Origin: Mycobacterium botniense
Lineage (GTDB): Bacteria; Actinomycetota; Actinomycetes; Mycobacteriales; Mycobacteriaceae
Length of the DNA: 64,000 bases
Reading direction: 5' to 3'
Assembly (NCBI RefSeq): GCF_010723305.1
Contig: NZ_BLKW01000004.1
Coordinates: forward strand, 248,001-312,000
Shown: piece after piece, positions 30,104 to 39,529 of the stretch
How positions within the stretch are numbered: position 1 is the first letter of the stretch
How the letters are laid out: the number at the start of each line of letters is the position of its first letter
Position numbers and translations under genes: made by a program
The notes under the pieces: model-generated
What the model was told of the DNA's origin: nothing
Seen by the model: the letters and a program-made list of their open reading frames with translations, nothing else
Databases searched by the model: none

Positions 30104-30610
30104 ATGACTACTGATGTCGCGTTACTGATCCTGCGGCTGGTGCTGGGCCTCACGTTGGCTGCCCATGGTCTGAACAAGTTCTTCGGCGGCGGCCGGATAC
30201 CGGGGACCGCGCGCTGGTTTGAAAGCATCGGCATGAAGCCTGGAACGTTTCACGCCGTAGTCGCTGCCACCGCCGAGACGACCGCCGGGCTAGGGCTGGC
30301 CGCCGGGCTGCTGACGCCAATCCCGGCGGCGGGATTTGTCGCCCTGATGCTGGTGGCCGCCTGGACTGTGCACCGGCCCAACGGCTTTTTCATCGTCAAA
30401 GAAGGCTGGGAGTACAACCTTGTGCTGGCCGCGTGCGCCGTCGCCGTAGCTACTTTGGGGGCCGGGAAACTCAGCCTCGATCAGCTGATCTTTGGGCATA
30501 ACTGGCTGGACGGCTGGGCCGGTTTGCTGCTGGCCGTGTTGCTGGGCCTTGCCGGCGCCGTCGGCCAGTTGCTGATCTTCTACCGGCCGCCGGTGAAACA
30601 GGCCGGCTAG
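30104..30610 (+). CDS. DoxX-family membrane protein
   Basis: This 168-aa protein has four membrane helices (VALLILRLVLGLTLAAHGLN, a helix around PAAGFVALMLVAAWTV, LVLAACAVAVATLGAG and LLLAVLLGLAGAVGQLLIF) with the DoxX features HGLNKFFGG and GWEYNLVLAA. DoxX proteins take part in redox and thiol homeostasis (in M. tuberculosis with SodA/SseA), but this one stands alone. It starts leaderless and is convergent with the archease gene. Confidence 0.85.
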   Translation: MTTDVALLILRLVLGLTLAAHGLNKFFGGGRIPGTARWFESIGMKPGTFHAVVAATAETTAGLGLAAGLLTPIPAAGFVALMLVAAWTVHRPNGFFIVKEGWEYNLVLAACAVAVATLGAGKLSLDQLIFGHNWLDGWAGLLLAVLLGLAGAVGQLLIFYRPPVKQAG

Positions 30611-30705
30611 CCGACTACGCCGTGGTAGCCAGCAGACCATTTCGGGAAACCGGGTCGGCACGAAAGCGGCTGTTGTGCACGCTGCCGGCCGGGTAACACG
30701 AACGA

Positions 30706-30733
30706 ATCACCGGCGGCCTAAACCGCCGGTGAT
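30706..30733. terminator. Strong hairpin between convergent genes
   Basis: A perfect 11-bp stem (ATCACCGGCGG with CCGCCGGTGAT) around a six-base loop lies between the convergent DoxX and archease genes. There is no T-run, as usual for mycobacterial intrinsic terminators. It could serve both strands. Confidence 0.6.
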
Positions 30734-30865
30734 CGCTGGTCAGCGGTCCGCTTGACGCCGGACGCGACCAGTACCGGCGTGTGTCCGACGCGGCCGGTGG
30801 CCGCACCGGGAGCAGGCACACGATGTCGCCCCGGGCTGCTCGTACCGCGAAGTCGTCTCGGCGTT

Positions 30866-31282
30866 TTACACGTCGATCGTCACGCGGCAGCGCCACTGCC
30901 CGCCGAGCTGCGTGCATTCAAGCCCGGACAAGGACACCGCCTTGGGCGCTGCTCCGATCAGCTCGACGCTGTCGATCCGGGCCACCGACATGGTTAACCG
31001 CAGCGTGGCCGGGCCGATGTCGACGCTGGTGGCCAGGGGAATCAGTCCCTGGGTGTCGAGAAGGTAGATCACGTGGTCGAGCGCGGTCACCAGACGGTCA
31101 GCCGCGTCGCCGGCGGGCAGATCCACGACCACGGTGTCCACCGGCTGTGCTCGGGAAAGATCGGCGAAACTGTCCACCAGCGCGCTGATCGCCTCGCCCA
31201 GACAAGCCTCGCAGGTAGGCCCCCATGCCTCGATCGTCACGTCCGCTGGATGGGGCACAGCCCGGTGCCCGCTGTTCGGCAC
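30866..31282 (-). CDS. Archease
   Basis: This 138-aa protein matches archease, the activator that helps RtcB transfer GMP during RNA ligation. Family features are the N-terminal HPADVTIEAWGPTCEACLGE (metal-site Asp and the usual Glu region), a central DLPAGDAADRLVTALDHVIY and a C-terminal RCRVTIDV strand. It starts two bases after the rtcB stop, so the two form one operon. Confidence 0.9.
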   Translation of the reverse strand: MPNSGHRAVPHPADVTIEAWGPTCEACLGEAISALVDSFADLSRAQPVDTVVVDLPAGDAADRLVTALDHVIYLLDTQGLIPLATSVDIGPATLRLTMSVARIDSVELIGAAPKAVSLSGLECTQLGGQWRCRVTIDV

Positions 31283-31284
31283 GG

Positions 31285-32706
31285 TCAGCCTTTCACCACA
31301 CCCAGGGGCACCAACCGGGCCACAGTACGACAGAGTCCGGCTTGTTCAGCGACCGTGACGACCTCGGAAACATCTTTGTAGGCAGAGGGTGCTTCCTCAG
31401 CCAGTCCGCGTGATGAAGCGCCCCGCACCAGGATGCCCTGTCGCCGTTCGAGTTGGTCTCGCAGCGCCTTCGGGCTCACCGAGCGGGCAGCCTGGTGCCG
31501 GCTGAGCCGCCGACCGGCGCCATGACAGGTGGAATGAAACGCGCCACCGCCACGCACCCCGGCCAACACGTAGGAGGAGGTCCCCATCGAGCCGGGTATC
31601 AGCACCGGTTGCCCGACGTCTTTCAAATCCGTCGGTAGGTCGGGGTGTTCGGGGGGCAGCGCCCGGGTGGCGCCCTTGCGGTGCACACAAAGCTCGAGGC
31701 TCCGGCCATGAACCTCGTGGCGCTCGATCTTGGCCAGATTGTGGGAAATGTCGTAGACCAGCTTCAATCCTTCGCCCGTGGCCGAGCGGAACACGTCGCT
31801 GGCGGCTGAGCCGAGAAGCTGGCGGTTGGCGCGCGCGAAATTCGCCGCCGCGTGCATTGCCGCCAAGTAGGCGCGGCCCTCTGTGGAATCTACTGGCGCG
31901 CAAGCCAGCTGACGATCCGGCACGTGCACGCCGTGACGTGACATACTGCGGTCCATGGTCCGCACCTGGTCGGTGCAGATCTGGTGGCCGAGTCCCCGCG
32001 AGCCGCAGTGGATCATCACACACACCTGTCCGGCGTGCAGCCCGAAAGCGTGGGCGGCCGCTTCGTCGAACACCTCGGCTACCGCCTGCACCTCCAGAAA
32101 GTGGTTACCAGAACCCAGGCTGCCGAGTTGATGCCGTCCCCGGGCGCGCGCCTGCTCGCTGACCGCGGCTGGGTCGGCGTGCTCGAACCCGCCGCCGTCC
32201 TCGCAGCGGTCCAGGTCACGCTGGGACCCGACCCGATGCTCGACCACGTAGCGGGAACCACCCCGCAGCACCTCGTCCAAGTCCCGGTCGCTCAGGTCGG
32301 ACCACACCCCTCCCGGGCCCGCACCGCGCGGAATACGCCGACTCAAGCCGTCCATTACCAGGCTGGCGACTTTGGCGAAGTCGTTTCGCTGCAGATCGGA
32401 CGCGAGCAACCGCACCCCGCAGGAAATATCGAATCCCACTCCGCCGGGGGAGATCACCCCGCCTTCGCGCACAGCGGTAGCCGCCACGCCCCCGATCGGG
32501 AAGCCGTAGCCGAGGTGGATGTCCGGCATCGCGTACGACGCCTCCACGATGCCCGGCAGAGTCGCCACGTTCGCCACCTGCTGCAGCAGCGGCTGCAGAT
32601 GAGTGTCGGGCAGCAGCGACGGCGAAGCGAAAATCACCCCGGGCACCCTCATGGCGCCGGACGGGTTGATCCGGAACCGAAATGGCGTTTCCTGCACCAA
32701 TTCCAT
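31285..32706 (-). CDS. rtcB: RNA-splicing ligase RtcB
   Basis: This 473-aa protein joins RNA 2',3'-cyclic phosphate (or 3'-phosphate) ends to 5'-OH ends using GTP and manganese. Key motifs are present: [14 protein letters not shown] with metal-binding Asp and Cys, [22 protein letters not shown], and the guanylylated-histidine block [13 protein letters not shown]. The C-terminus [14 protein letters not shown] is typical. ATG 32706 is preferred, after AGGA; a GTG 33 bases upstream is possible. Archease follows directly. Together they form an RNA repair operon. Confidence 0.95.
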   Translation of the reverse strand: MELVQETPFRFRINPSGAMRVPGVIFASPSLLPDTHLQPLLQQVANVATLPGIVEASYAMPDIHLGYGFPIGGVAATAVREGGVISPGGVGFDISCGVRLLASDLQRNDFAKVASLVMDGLSRRIPRGAGPGGVWSDLSDRDLDEVLRGGSRYVVEHRVGSQRDLDRCEDGGGFEHADPAAVSEQARARGRHQLGSLGSGNHFLEVQAVAEVFDEAAAHAFGLHAGQVCVMIHCGSRGLGHQICTDQVRTMDRSMSRHGVHVPDRQLACAPVDSTEGRAYLAAMHAAANFARANRQLLGSAASDVFRSATGEGLKLVYDISHNLAKIERHEVHGRSLELCVHRKGATRALPPEHPDLPTDLKDVGQPVLIPGSMGTSSYVLAGVRGGGAFHSTCHGAGRRLSRHQAARSVSPKALRDQLERRQGILVRGASSRGLAEEAPSAYKDVSEVVTVAEQAGLCRTVARLVPLGVVKG

Positions 32707-32802
32707 CGTCGATTCCTGTCGCTTGTGAGCGTCTGACACTGTACGGGGCGGGCCACCGAACCCGCTAACCCCTTCTTACGCGGAAACCCATAGCCCCGCG
32801 TC

Positions 32803-32816
32803 TAGAACACGTTCTA
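32803..32816. promoter_or_regulatory. KstR-type operator
   Basis: TAGAACACGTTCTA fits the KstR consensus TNNAACNNGTTNNA exactly, with six-base inverted arms and a two-base centre. KstR is the TetR-family repressor of cholesterol and sterol catabolism genes in mycobacteria. The site overlaps the candidate -10 (TAATCT, 32815-32820) of the transmembrane gene that starts at 32829, so binding should repress that gene. Confidence 0.75.
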
Positions 32817-32828
32817 ATCTTTGTGGTC

Positions 32829-34586
32829 ATGGGATTTCTCAGGCCTCAACTGCCGCAGATCGACATGGCCGAATGGAGCAAAGGCACCCGCAGCGAGAAG
32901 ATCCGCCCGATGGCACGGCACTGGGCCGAGGTGGGGTTCGGCACGCCGGTCGCGCTGCATCTGTTCTACGTCATCAAGATCGGCCTCTACATCCTCGGTG
33001 GCTGGCTGTTCGCGCTGGCGACCCCGGGTATCGGCGGATTCACTGAGGTGGCCTCGTGGTGGTGGGAGCCGATCGTGTTCGAAAAGGTCGTGCTCTACAC
33101 GATGCTGTTTGAAGTCGTCGGACTGGGGTGTGGCTTCGGGCCGCTGAACAACCGGTTCTTCCCGCCGATGGGCTCGATCCTGTACTGGTTGCGGCCTAAC
33201 ACCATCCGGCTTCCGCCGTGGCCCGGCAAAGTTCCGTTCACCCGGGGGAGTGCACGTACTGGTGCCGATGTCGCGCTCTACGCGGCGCTGCTGATAATGA
33301 TTCTGGTTGCCCTGTTTTCGGACGGCACCGGGCCGATACCCGAGCTCGGCACCGCTATCGGCGTACTGCCGGTCTGGCAGATCTGGGTGATCCTCGGCCT
33401 GCTCGCCGTGCTCGGCCTGCGCGACAAAGTCATCTTTTTGGCCGCGCGCGGCGAGGTGTACGCCACGCTGGCGGTCACCTTCTTGTTCACGGCCTGGAGC
33501 CCTGTCGACATGATCGTCGCCGCCAAAGTGGTGTTCGTCGTCATCTGGATGGGCGCGGCCACCTCAAAACTCAACCACCATTTCCCGTTCGTGATCTCCA
33601 CGATGATGTCCAACAATCCGCTCATTCGGGCGAAGTCGCTGAAGCGGGCGTTCTTCGAGAAGTTCCCCGACGACCTGCGGCCCGGTATTTTGTCGCGGAT
33701 CGTCGCCCACGGCGGCACCACCGTGGAGATGTGTGTGCCGGTGGTGTTGTTCTTCTCCCGCGGCGGCTGGCTGACCGCGGTAGCGGCGGCGGTAATGGTG
33801 TGCTTTCATCTGGCGATCCTGACCGCGATCCCGATGGGGGTGCCGTTGGAGTGGAACGTGTTCATGATCTACGGCATCGGGGCGTTGTTCGTCGCGTACG
33901 CCAATCTCGGGCTCAGCAACCTGAAACAGCCTGTTCCGCTGGCCGTTTTGTTCGTTGTGATCACCGGGATCGTGATCGCGGGTAATCTGTTCCCGCGCAA
34001 GATCTCGTTCCTGCCGGGGATGCGCTATTACGCCGGCAACTGGGACACCACCCTGTGGTGTGTGAAACCTTCCGCCGACGAGAAGATCAACCGCGGCCTC
34101 GTCGCCATCGCCAGTATGCCGGCCGCCCAGCTAGAGCGGTACTACGGCAAGGAGCGAGCCCAGATTCCGATGTATCTCGGGTATGCCTTTCGCGCTATGA
34201 ACACCCACGGCCGGGCCCTGTTCACGTTGGCCCATCGCGCCATGGCCGGGGAGAACGAGGACGACTATGTCATCACCGACGGCGAACGGATCTGCAGCAC
34301 CGCGATCGGTTGGAACTTCGGCGACGGCCACATGCATAACGAGCAGCTGATCGCCGCGATGCAGGAGCGCTGCCATTTCGAACCCGGGGAAGTGCGGGTT
34401 GTGCTGCTGGATGCCCAGCCGATTCACCGTCAAACCCAGGAGTACCGGTTAGTCGACGCCGCCACCGGCGAATTCGAGCGGGGCTATGTGCGGGTGGCCG
34501 ATATGGTGACCCGCCAGCCGTGGGAGGACGACCTACCGGTGCACGTGCTGTCCACTTCTGCTGTCGATGCGGGCGGCAGCGATTAG
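32829..34586 (+). CDS. Large transmembrane protein, DUF3556-like
   Basis: This protein of about 585 aa has some ten membrane helices between residues 40 and 395 (VALHLFYVIKIGLYILGGWL, VALYAALLIMILVALF, IWVILGLLAVLGL, MIVAAKVVFVVIWMGAATS, YGIGALFVAYANLGL and others) and a soluble C-terminal domain of about 190 aa. It resembles the actinobacterial DUF3556 family; the biochemical role is unknown. ATG 32829 lies eight bases after TAATCT. The KstR-type operator over its promoter ties it to sterol use. The C-terminal domain contains CSTAIGWNFGDGHMHN, with possible metal-binding histidines. Confidence 0.78.
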   Translation: MGFLRPQLPQIDMAEWSKGTRSEKIRPMARHWAEVGFGTPVALHLFYVIKIGLYILGGWLFALATPGIGGFTEVASWWWEPIVFEKVVLYTMLFEVVGLGCGFGPLNNRFFPPMGSILYWLRPNTIRLPPWPGKVPFTRGSARTGADVALYAALLIMILVALFSDGTGPIPELGTAIGVLPVWQIWVILGLLAVLGLRDKVIFLAARGEVYATLAVTFLFTAWSPVDMIVAAKVVFVVIWMGAATSKLNHHFPFVISTMMSNNPLIRAKSLKRAFFEKFPDDLRPGILSRIVAHGGTTVEMCVPVVLFFSRGGWLTAVAAAVMVCFHLAILTAIPMGVPLEWNVFMIYGIGALFVAYANLGLSNLKQPVPLAVLFVVITGIVIAGNLFPRKISFLPGMRYYAGNWDTTLWCVKPSADEKINRGLVAIASMPAAQLERYYGKERAQIPMYLGYAFRAMNTHGRALFTLAHRAMAGENEDDYVITDGERICSTAIGWNFGDGHMHNEQLIAAMQERCHFEPGEVRVVLLDAQPIHRQTQEYRLVDAATGEFERGYVRVADMVTRQPWEDDLPVHVLSTSAVDAGGSD

Positions 34587-34677
34587 GGCAGGTCCACCCC
34601 ATCGCGCGCCGAGCGTGCAACTGTGGCGAGGTTCGACGATTTTTCCGCCGCCAGTGCACGCTGGGCGAACCGTGCGA

Positions 34678-36954
34678 TCAGATGTCGGCCCGCACCTGTG
34701 CGGCCGCGGCGACCATATTGCGCAGCGACGCCGTCACCTCGTCGACGGTTCGGGTCTTCAACCCGCAGTCGGGGTTAACCCACAACCGTTCGGCCGGCAC
34801 TGCTCTCAGCGCGGCACGCAGCGAGTTCGCGATCTCATCGGTGCTTGGCACCCGCGGCGAATGAATATCGTAGACCCCGGGCCCCACGCTGTTGGAAAAG
34901 CCAGCCTGGTTGAGGTCGTCGAGCACTTCCATATGCGAGCGGGCCGCTTCGATCAGCGTGACATCGGCGTCCAGCTCCGCGATAGCGCCGATGACCTCAC
35001 CGAACTCCGAATAGCACAGGTGTGTCTGGATCTGGGTGGAGTCGGAGACCCCCGAGGTCGCCAGCCGGAAGGCGCCCACCGCCCACTGCAGGTACGCGTC
35101 CTGCTCGGCCCGGCGCAGCGGCAGCAGCTCCCGCAGCGCAGGCTCATCGACCTGGATGATGGCGATACCCGCCCGCTCCAGATCCACCGTCTCATCGCGA
35201 ATCGCCAGGGCGATCTGATACGCGGTATCGGCCAGCGGCTGGTCGTCGCGCACGAACGACCACGCCAGGATCGTCACCGGCCCGGTCAGCATGCCCTTGA
35301 CCGGCTTGCCGGTCAGCGACTGCGCGTAGGTGATCCACTCGACCGTCATCGGGTGCGGCCGCGACACGTCGCCGTAGAGGATCGGCGGGCGGACACAGCG
35401 GGTGCCGTAGGACTGCACCCAGCCGTTGTCGGTGGCGAAGAAACCGTCGAGCTGCTCGGCGAAGTATTGGACCATATCGTTGCGTTCGGGTTCGCCGTGA
35501 ACCAGCACATCCAGGCCAAGCCGTTCCTGGAGCGCGATGACTTCGGCGATCTCAGTCTTCATCCGCCGCTCATATTCCTCCCGGTCGATCTCGCCGTTCC
35601 GCAGCGCCGCGCGGGCTTTGCGGATCGCCGGGGTCTGCGGGAACGAGCCGATCGTGGTGGTCGGCAGGGGCGGCAAGTGCAACCGGGCGTTTTGGCTCTC
35701 ACGACGCTCAGCGGCGTTGCCGCGTTTGGTGCCCGAGGCCATGAGCGTGTCGATGCGGGCGCGGATCTGCTCGTTGTGCAGGCGGGGATCCGAGCGGCGC
35801 GACGCCACCGCAGCATTGGAGGCCGCGATCTCGTCGGCCACCGCGTCGCGTCCCTCGCGCAGCGCACGCGCCAGCACCACGACTTCACGCACTTTTTCAG
35901 CGCCGAACGCCAACCAGCTGCGCAAGTTGTCGTCCAGCGCGCCACTGGTTTCCAAAGCCAGCGAGTACGGCACATGCAGGGTGGAGCATGACGTCGAGAC
36001 CGCGAGGTTGCCCACCGAGCCCAGCAACGTGGCCAGGCGGCTCAGCGCCGCCTCCACGTCGGTACGCCACACATTGCGCCCGTCGACGATGCCGGCCACC
36101 ACAAGCTTGCCGGCCAGCTCCGGGATCGCGGCCACGGGGGCGCCGCCCCCGGCGACCAGGTCAACGCCGATGGCCTCAACGGGTGTGCGCGCCAGCGCGG
36201 GCAGCGCAGCGCCCGGGTCGCCGAAATAGGTGGCCACATGGATACCGGGCCGGTCGGTCAGCGACCCCAGCGTGGTATAGACGCGCTCGGCCAGCGCGGC
36301 CGCGCCGGCATGCATATCGGTCACCAGCACCGGTTCGTCGAGCTGCACCCAGGCGGCGCCGGCCCCGGCGAGCAGCGACAGCAGCTCGGAGTAGAGCGGC
36401 ACCACCTCGTCCAACCGCTCGATCGGCGCACCCGCACCGTCCACCGGCTTGCTCAGCAGCAGGAACGTGAGCGGGCCGATGAGCACCGGGCGTGCGGGAA
36501 TTCCCTGCGCTAGCGCTTCTTTCAGCTCAGCGAGCACCTTGCCCGGGTGCAGCGTGAATTGGGTGCCCGGGCCGATCTCCGGAACCAGGTAGTGGTAGTT
36601 GGTATCGAACCACTTGGTCATCTCCAGCGGCGCGACCTCATCGGTGCCCCGCGCCGCCGCGAAGTAGCGGTCCAGCTCATCGGAAAGATGCGCCACCCGC
36701 GCCGGCAGCGCCCCCAGCAGGACCGCGGTGTCGAGCATCTGGTCGTAGTAGGAAAACGTGTTCACCGGCACGGAATCCAGCCCGGCGCCGGCTAGATCCG
36801 ACCAGGTGTCGCGGCGCAGGGCGGCAGCAACGGATTCCAGCTCCGAGCGGCTGGTTCGCCCCGCCCAGAAACCCTCGATGGCGCGTTTGAGTTCGCGGCG
36901 CGGGCCGATGCGCGGGGAGCCGGTGACGGTAGCGGTGAAAGGTTGAGCAGTCAT
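34678..36954 (-). CDS. metE: Cobalamin-independent methionine synthase
   Basis: This 758-aa enzyme transfers the methyl group of methyl-tetrahydropteroyl-triglutamate to homocysteine. Both barrels are present; the C-terminal zinc site is seen in [14 protein letters not shown] (His, Cys partner later in [10 protein letters not shown]) and NPDCGLKTR. Length matches Rv1133c. ATG 36954 is chosen after GAAGGA; the open frame upstream is the riboswitch leader. Expression should fall when vitamin B12 is present, through the cobalamin riboswitch about 130 bases upstream. Confidence 0.97.
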   Translation of the reverse strand: MTAQPFTATVTGSPRIGPRRELKRAIEGFWAGRTSRSELESVAAALRRDTWSDLAGAGLDSVPVNTFSYYDQMLDTAVLLGALPARVAHLSDELDRYFAAARGTDEVAPLEMTKWFDTNYHYLVPEIGPGTQFTLHPGKVLAELKEALAQGIPARPVLIGPLTFLLLSKPVDGAGAPIERLDEVVPLYSELLSLLAGAGAAWVQLDEPVLVTDMHAGAAALAERVYTTLGSLTDRPGIHVATYFGDPGAALPALARTPVEAIGVDLVAGGGAPVAAIPELAGKLVVAGIVDGRNVWRTDVEAALSRLATLLGSVGNLAVSTSCSTLHVPYSLALETSGALDDNLRSWLAFGAEKVREVVVLARALREGRDAVADEIAASNAAVASRRSDPRLHNEQIRARIDTLMASGTKRGNAAERRESQNARLHLPPLPTTTIGSFPQTPAIRKARAALRNGEIDREEYERRMKTEIAEVIALQERLGLDVLVHGEPERNDMVQYFAEQLDGFFATDNGWVQSYGTRCVRPPILYGDVSRPHPMTVEWITYAQSLTGKPVKGMLTGPVTILAWSFVRDDQPLADTAYQIALAIRDETVDLERAGIAIIQVDEPALRELLPLRRAEQDAYLQWAVGAFRLATSGVSDSTQIQTHLCYSEFGEVIGAIAELDADVTLIEAARSHMEVLDDLNQAGFSNSVGPGVYDIHSPRVPSTDEIANSLRAALRAVPAERLWVNPDCGLKTRTVDEVTASLRNMVAAAAQVRADI

Positions 36955-37084
36955 CAGTTCGTCCTTCATCTGCGATGAGTGGTCATCGCCGGCGGACGCA
37001 CAGCCGATCCGGTCGCGGTGCGCGCCTCGACGCGCGATCCCACCCGGGACGGCCAGACGCCCATTCCTCGAGGCGATGAGCCGC

Positions 37085-37300
37085 CGGACGCGGTGCGCCC
37101 GGCACAGCTGGCAGGTCTTCGGACTCACAGGCACGCACCCGGTGGTGCTCCTAATAGCCGTCGCTTCCCAGTCGCTGACCAGTGCAGATGACGGCGGTCG
37201 TTCCTGTTTACCGCTGCGGGACAGTCCCGGATTCGCACCGGGTTCCCTCTCACAAGACATCACGTCTTGCTCGATGCCGGCAGTGCCCGGCGGCGCGGCC
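37085..37300 (-). ncRNA. Cobalamin (B12) riboswitch upstream of metE
   Basis: Read on the minus strand, the leader contains the core cobalamin riboswitch elements in order: GGGAACCCGGTGCGAATCCG, GGACTGTCCCGCAGCGGTAA, and the B12-box-like GAGTCCGAAGACCTGCCAGC near 37100-37125. It sits between the metE promoter and its start and would switch metE off when B12 lets MetH work. The boundaries are approximate; a covariance search would set them. Confidence 0.9.
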
Positions 37301-37516
37301 GGCAGACCAGCTGCGTCTCTGAGATTACCCGGCCGGTCGACATGGCAATCGCGACCCACCGGCCGGCGCGTGCGGCGGTGTCGACGGCGAGCGGGCAGCC
37401 TCTCGGGCCGGCCGGCGCAGCGGAGTCGATGACCCCAATGGCGAACCGCCACGCGCGCTGGTCGAGAATCGATTCATGACCTTGGTTGGAAGGTCACCGT
37501 CGAAGGAGATAGTTCC

Positions 37517-38665
37517 ATGGCCGAAGCCGTAATCGTCGAGGCGGTGCGGTCCCCGATCGGCAAGCGCAACGGCGCGCTCTCGGGGGTGCATCCTGCGGAT
37601 TTGTCCGCGCAAGTGCTCAACGGACTAGTCGAAAAGGCCGGTGTCGACCCGGAAATCGTCGACGACGTGATCTGGGGCTGTGTCATGCAAGCCGGTGAAC
37701 AGGCCCTCGACATCGCCCGCACCGCATTGCTCTCGGCGGGCTGGCCTGAGACCGTCCCGGGTGTGACCGTCGACCGCCAATGCGGGTCCAGCCAGCAGTC
37801 GGTGCACTTCGCCGCCGCTGGGGTGGTGGCCGGCCACTACGACGTGGTTGTCGCGGGCGGGGTCGAGTCGATGTCGCGGGTACCGATGGGTTCCTCGCTG
37901 GCTAACGGCGGCAGGCCTTACCCGGACGCTTTCCTGCAGCGGTACCACCGGGTGATCCCCAACCAGGGCATCGGTGCCGAGATGATCGCCGAACGCTGGG
38001 GCTTCGACCGCACCACACTGGACGAGTTCTCTCTCGGTTCACACGAAAAAGCTGCCGCAGCACAAGATTCCGGTGCTTTCGACGATCAGATCGTCGCGAT
38101 CAAGGATCAGGACGGCAACGTCGTGCTCAAGGACGAAGGCATCCGCCGCGGCACCACAATCGAGAAAATGGCCGAGCTGAAGCCGGCGTTCAAAGAAGAC
38201 GGAGTGATCCACGCCGGCAATTCCAGCCAGATCTCCGACGGTGCGGCGGCACTGCTGTTCATGTCAGCGGAGAAAGCCAAGTCGTTGGGTCTCAAACCGC
38301 TCGCCAAGGTGCACACCGCGACACTGGCCGGGGCTGACCCGGTGATCATGTTGACCGCTCCGATCCCGGCGACCCAGAAGGTGCTCCAGAAATCCGGTTT
38401 GAAGCTCGAAGACATCGGCGTGTTCGAGGTCAACGAGGCGTTCGCCCCGGTGCCGCTGGCCTGGCTGGCCGACATCGGCGCCGACGAAAAGAAACTCAAC
38501 CCCAACGGCGGGGCGATCGCACTGGGCCACCCGCTCGGCGGATCGGGGGCCCGCATCATGACGACATTGCTCTACCACATGCGCGACAAGGGAATCCGCT
38601 ACGGCTTGCAGACCATGTGCGAGGGCGGGGGCCAGGCCAACGCCACGATTGTGGAGCTGCTGTGA
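37517..38665 (+). CDS. Acetyl-CoA acetyltransferase (thiolase)
   Basis: This 382-aa thiolase cleaves 3-ketoacyl-CoA or condenses acyl-CoAs. The acyl-enzyme Cys is in DRQCGSSQQSVHFAA (about residue 90), the conserved NEAFAP follows, then the His of GHPLGGSGAR and the second Cys of MCEGGGQANA. ATG 37517 is preceded by AAGGAGA. The last bases overlap the start of an enoyl-CoA hydratase, forming a beta-oxidation pair. H37Rv retains only fragments here (Rv1135A), from memory. Confidence 0.93.
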   Translation: MAEAVIVEAVRSPIGKRNGALSGVHPADLSAQVLNGLVEKAGVDPEIVDDVIWGCVMQAGEQALDIARTALLSAGWPETVPGVTVDRQCGSSQQSVHFAAAGVVAGHYDVVVAGGVESMSRVPMGSSLANGGRPYPDAFLQRYHRVIPNQGIGAEMIAERWGFDRTTLDEFSLGSHEKAAAAQDSGAFDDQIVAIKDQDGNVVLKDEGIRRGTTIEKMAELKPAFKEDGVIHAGNSSQISDGAAALLFMSAEKAKSLGLKPLAKVHTATLAGADPVIMLTAPIPATQKVLQKSGLKLEDIGVFEVNEAFAPVPLAWLADIGADEKKLNPNGGAIALGHPLGGSGARIMTTLLYHMRDKGIRYGLQTMCEGGGQANATIVELL

Positions 38666-39462
38666 CCGAAGCGGTCGCCCAACCCGCGGCGCTCATCGAG
38701 CGCCGCGGCAATGTCATGGTCATCACGATCAACCGGCCGGAAGCCCGCAATGCGGTCAACAGCGCTGTGAGCATTGCCGTGGGCGACGCGCTCGAAGAAG
38801 CCCAGCACGACGCCGAGGTGCGCGCGGTGGTGATCACCGGCGCCGGCGAGAAAGCCTTCTGCGCCGGAGCGGATCTGAAAGCGATCGCCCGCCGTGAAAA
38901 CCTCTACCACCCCGACCACGGGGAGTGGGGCTTCGCCGGATACGTGCACCACTTCATCGACAAGCCCACCATCGCCGCGGTCAACGGGACCGCATTGGGC
39001 GGCGGCACCGAGCTGGCGCTGGCCAGCGACCTGGTGGTGGCCGAGGAGCGGGCCCAGTTCGGGCTGCCCGAGGTCAAACGTGGGCTGATCGCGGGCGCCG
39101 GCGGGGTGTTCCGCATCGTGCACCAGCTACCCCGCAAGGTGGCGCTGGAAATGTTGCTCACCGGCGAGCCGATGAGCGCCGCCGACGCCGCCCGATGGGG
39201 TTTGATCAACCAGGTCGTCCCCGACGGCACGGTGTTAGATGCCGCGCTGAGGCTAGCTGAGCGCATCACCGTGAATGCGCCGCTGTCGGTGCAGGCCAGC
39301 AAACGGATCGCCTACGGTGCCGACGACGGGGTTATTCCCGATGAAGAGCCGGGATGGGCTCGCACGACAAGGGAATTCGCCACGCTGCTCAGGTCCGAGG
39401 ACGCCAAGGAAGGCCCGCGGGCATTTGCCGAGAAACGACAGCCGGTGTGGAAGGCGCGGTGA
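38662..39462 (+). CDS. Enoyl-CoA hydratase (crotonase family)
   Basis: This 266-aa crotonase-fold protein would hydrate enoyl-CoA. The oxyanion-hole segments are GEKAFCAGADLKAIA and NGTALGGGTELALASDL; one catalytic glutamate position is in GLPEVKRGL. GTG 38662 overlaps the thiolase stop (GTGA), so translation is coupled. The Rv1136 position in H37Rv holds only a fragment, from memory. Confidence 0.92.
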   Translation: MTEAVAQPAALIERRGNVMVITINRPEARNAVNSAVSIAVGDALEEAQHDAEVRAVVITGAGEKAFCAGADLKAIARRENLYHPDHGEWGFAGYVHHFIDKPTIAAVNGTALGGGTELALASDLVVAEERAQFGLPEVKRGLIAGAGGVFRIVHQLPRKVALEMLLTGEPMSAADAARWGLINQVVPDGTVLDAALRLAERITVNAPLSVQASKRIAYGADDGVIPDEEPGWARTTREFATLLRSEDAKEGPRAFAEKRQPVWKAR

Positions 39463-39529
39463 GGCCAGATCCCGGCGGGCCGAACTGCGGGGATTGCGTG
39501 CACCGTCGTTTGCGTTACCTGACCTACCG

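Noticed and set aside
34567..35991. Long plus-strand open frame (474 codons) over metE
   Set aside because: It is antisense to metE, which has all its catalytic motifs; long antisense frames are common in high-GC DNA.
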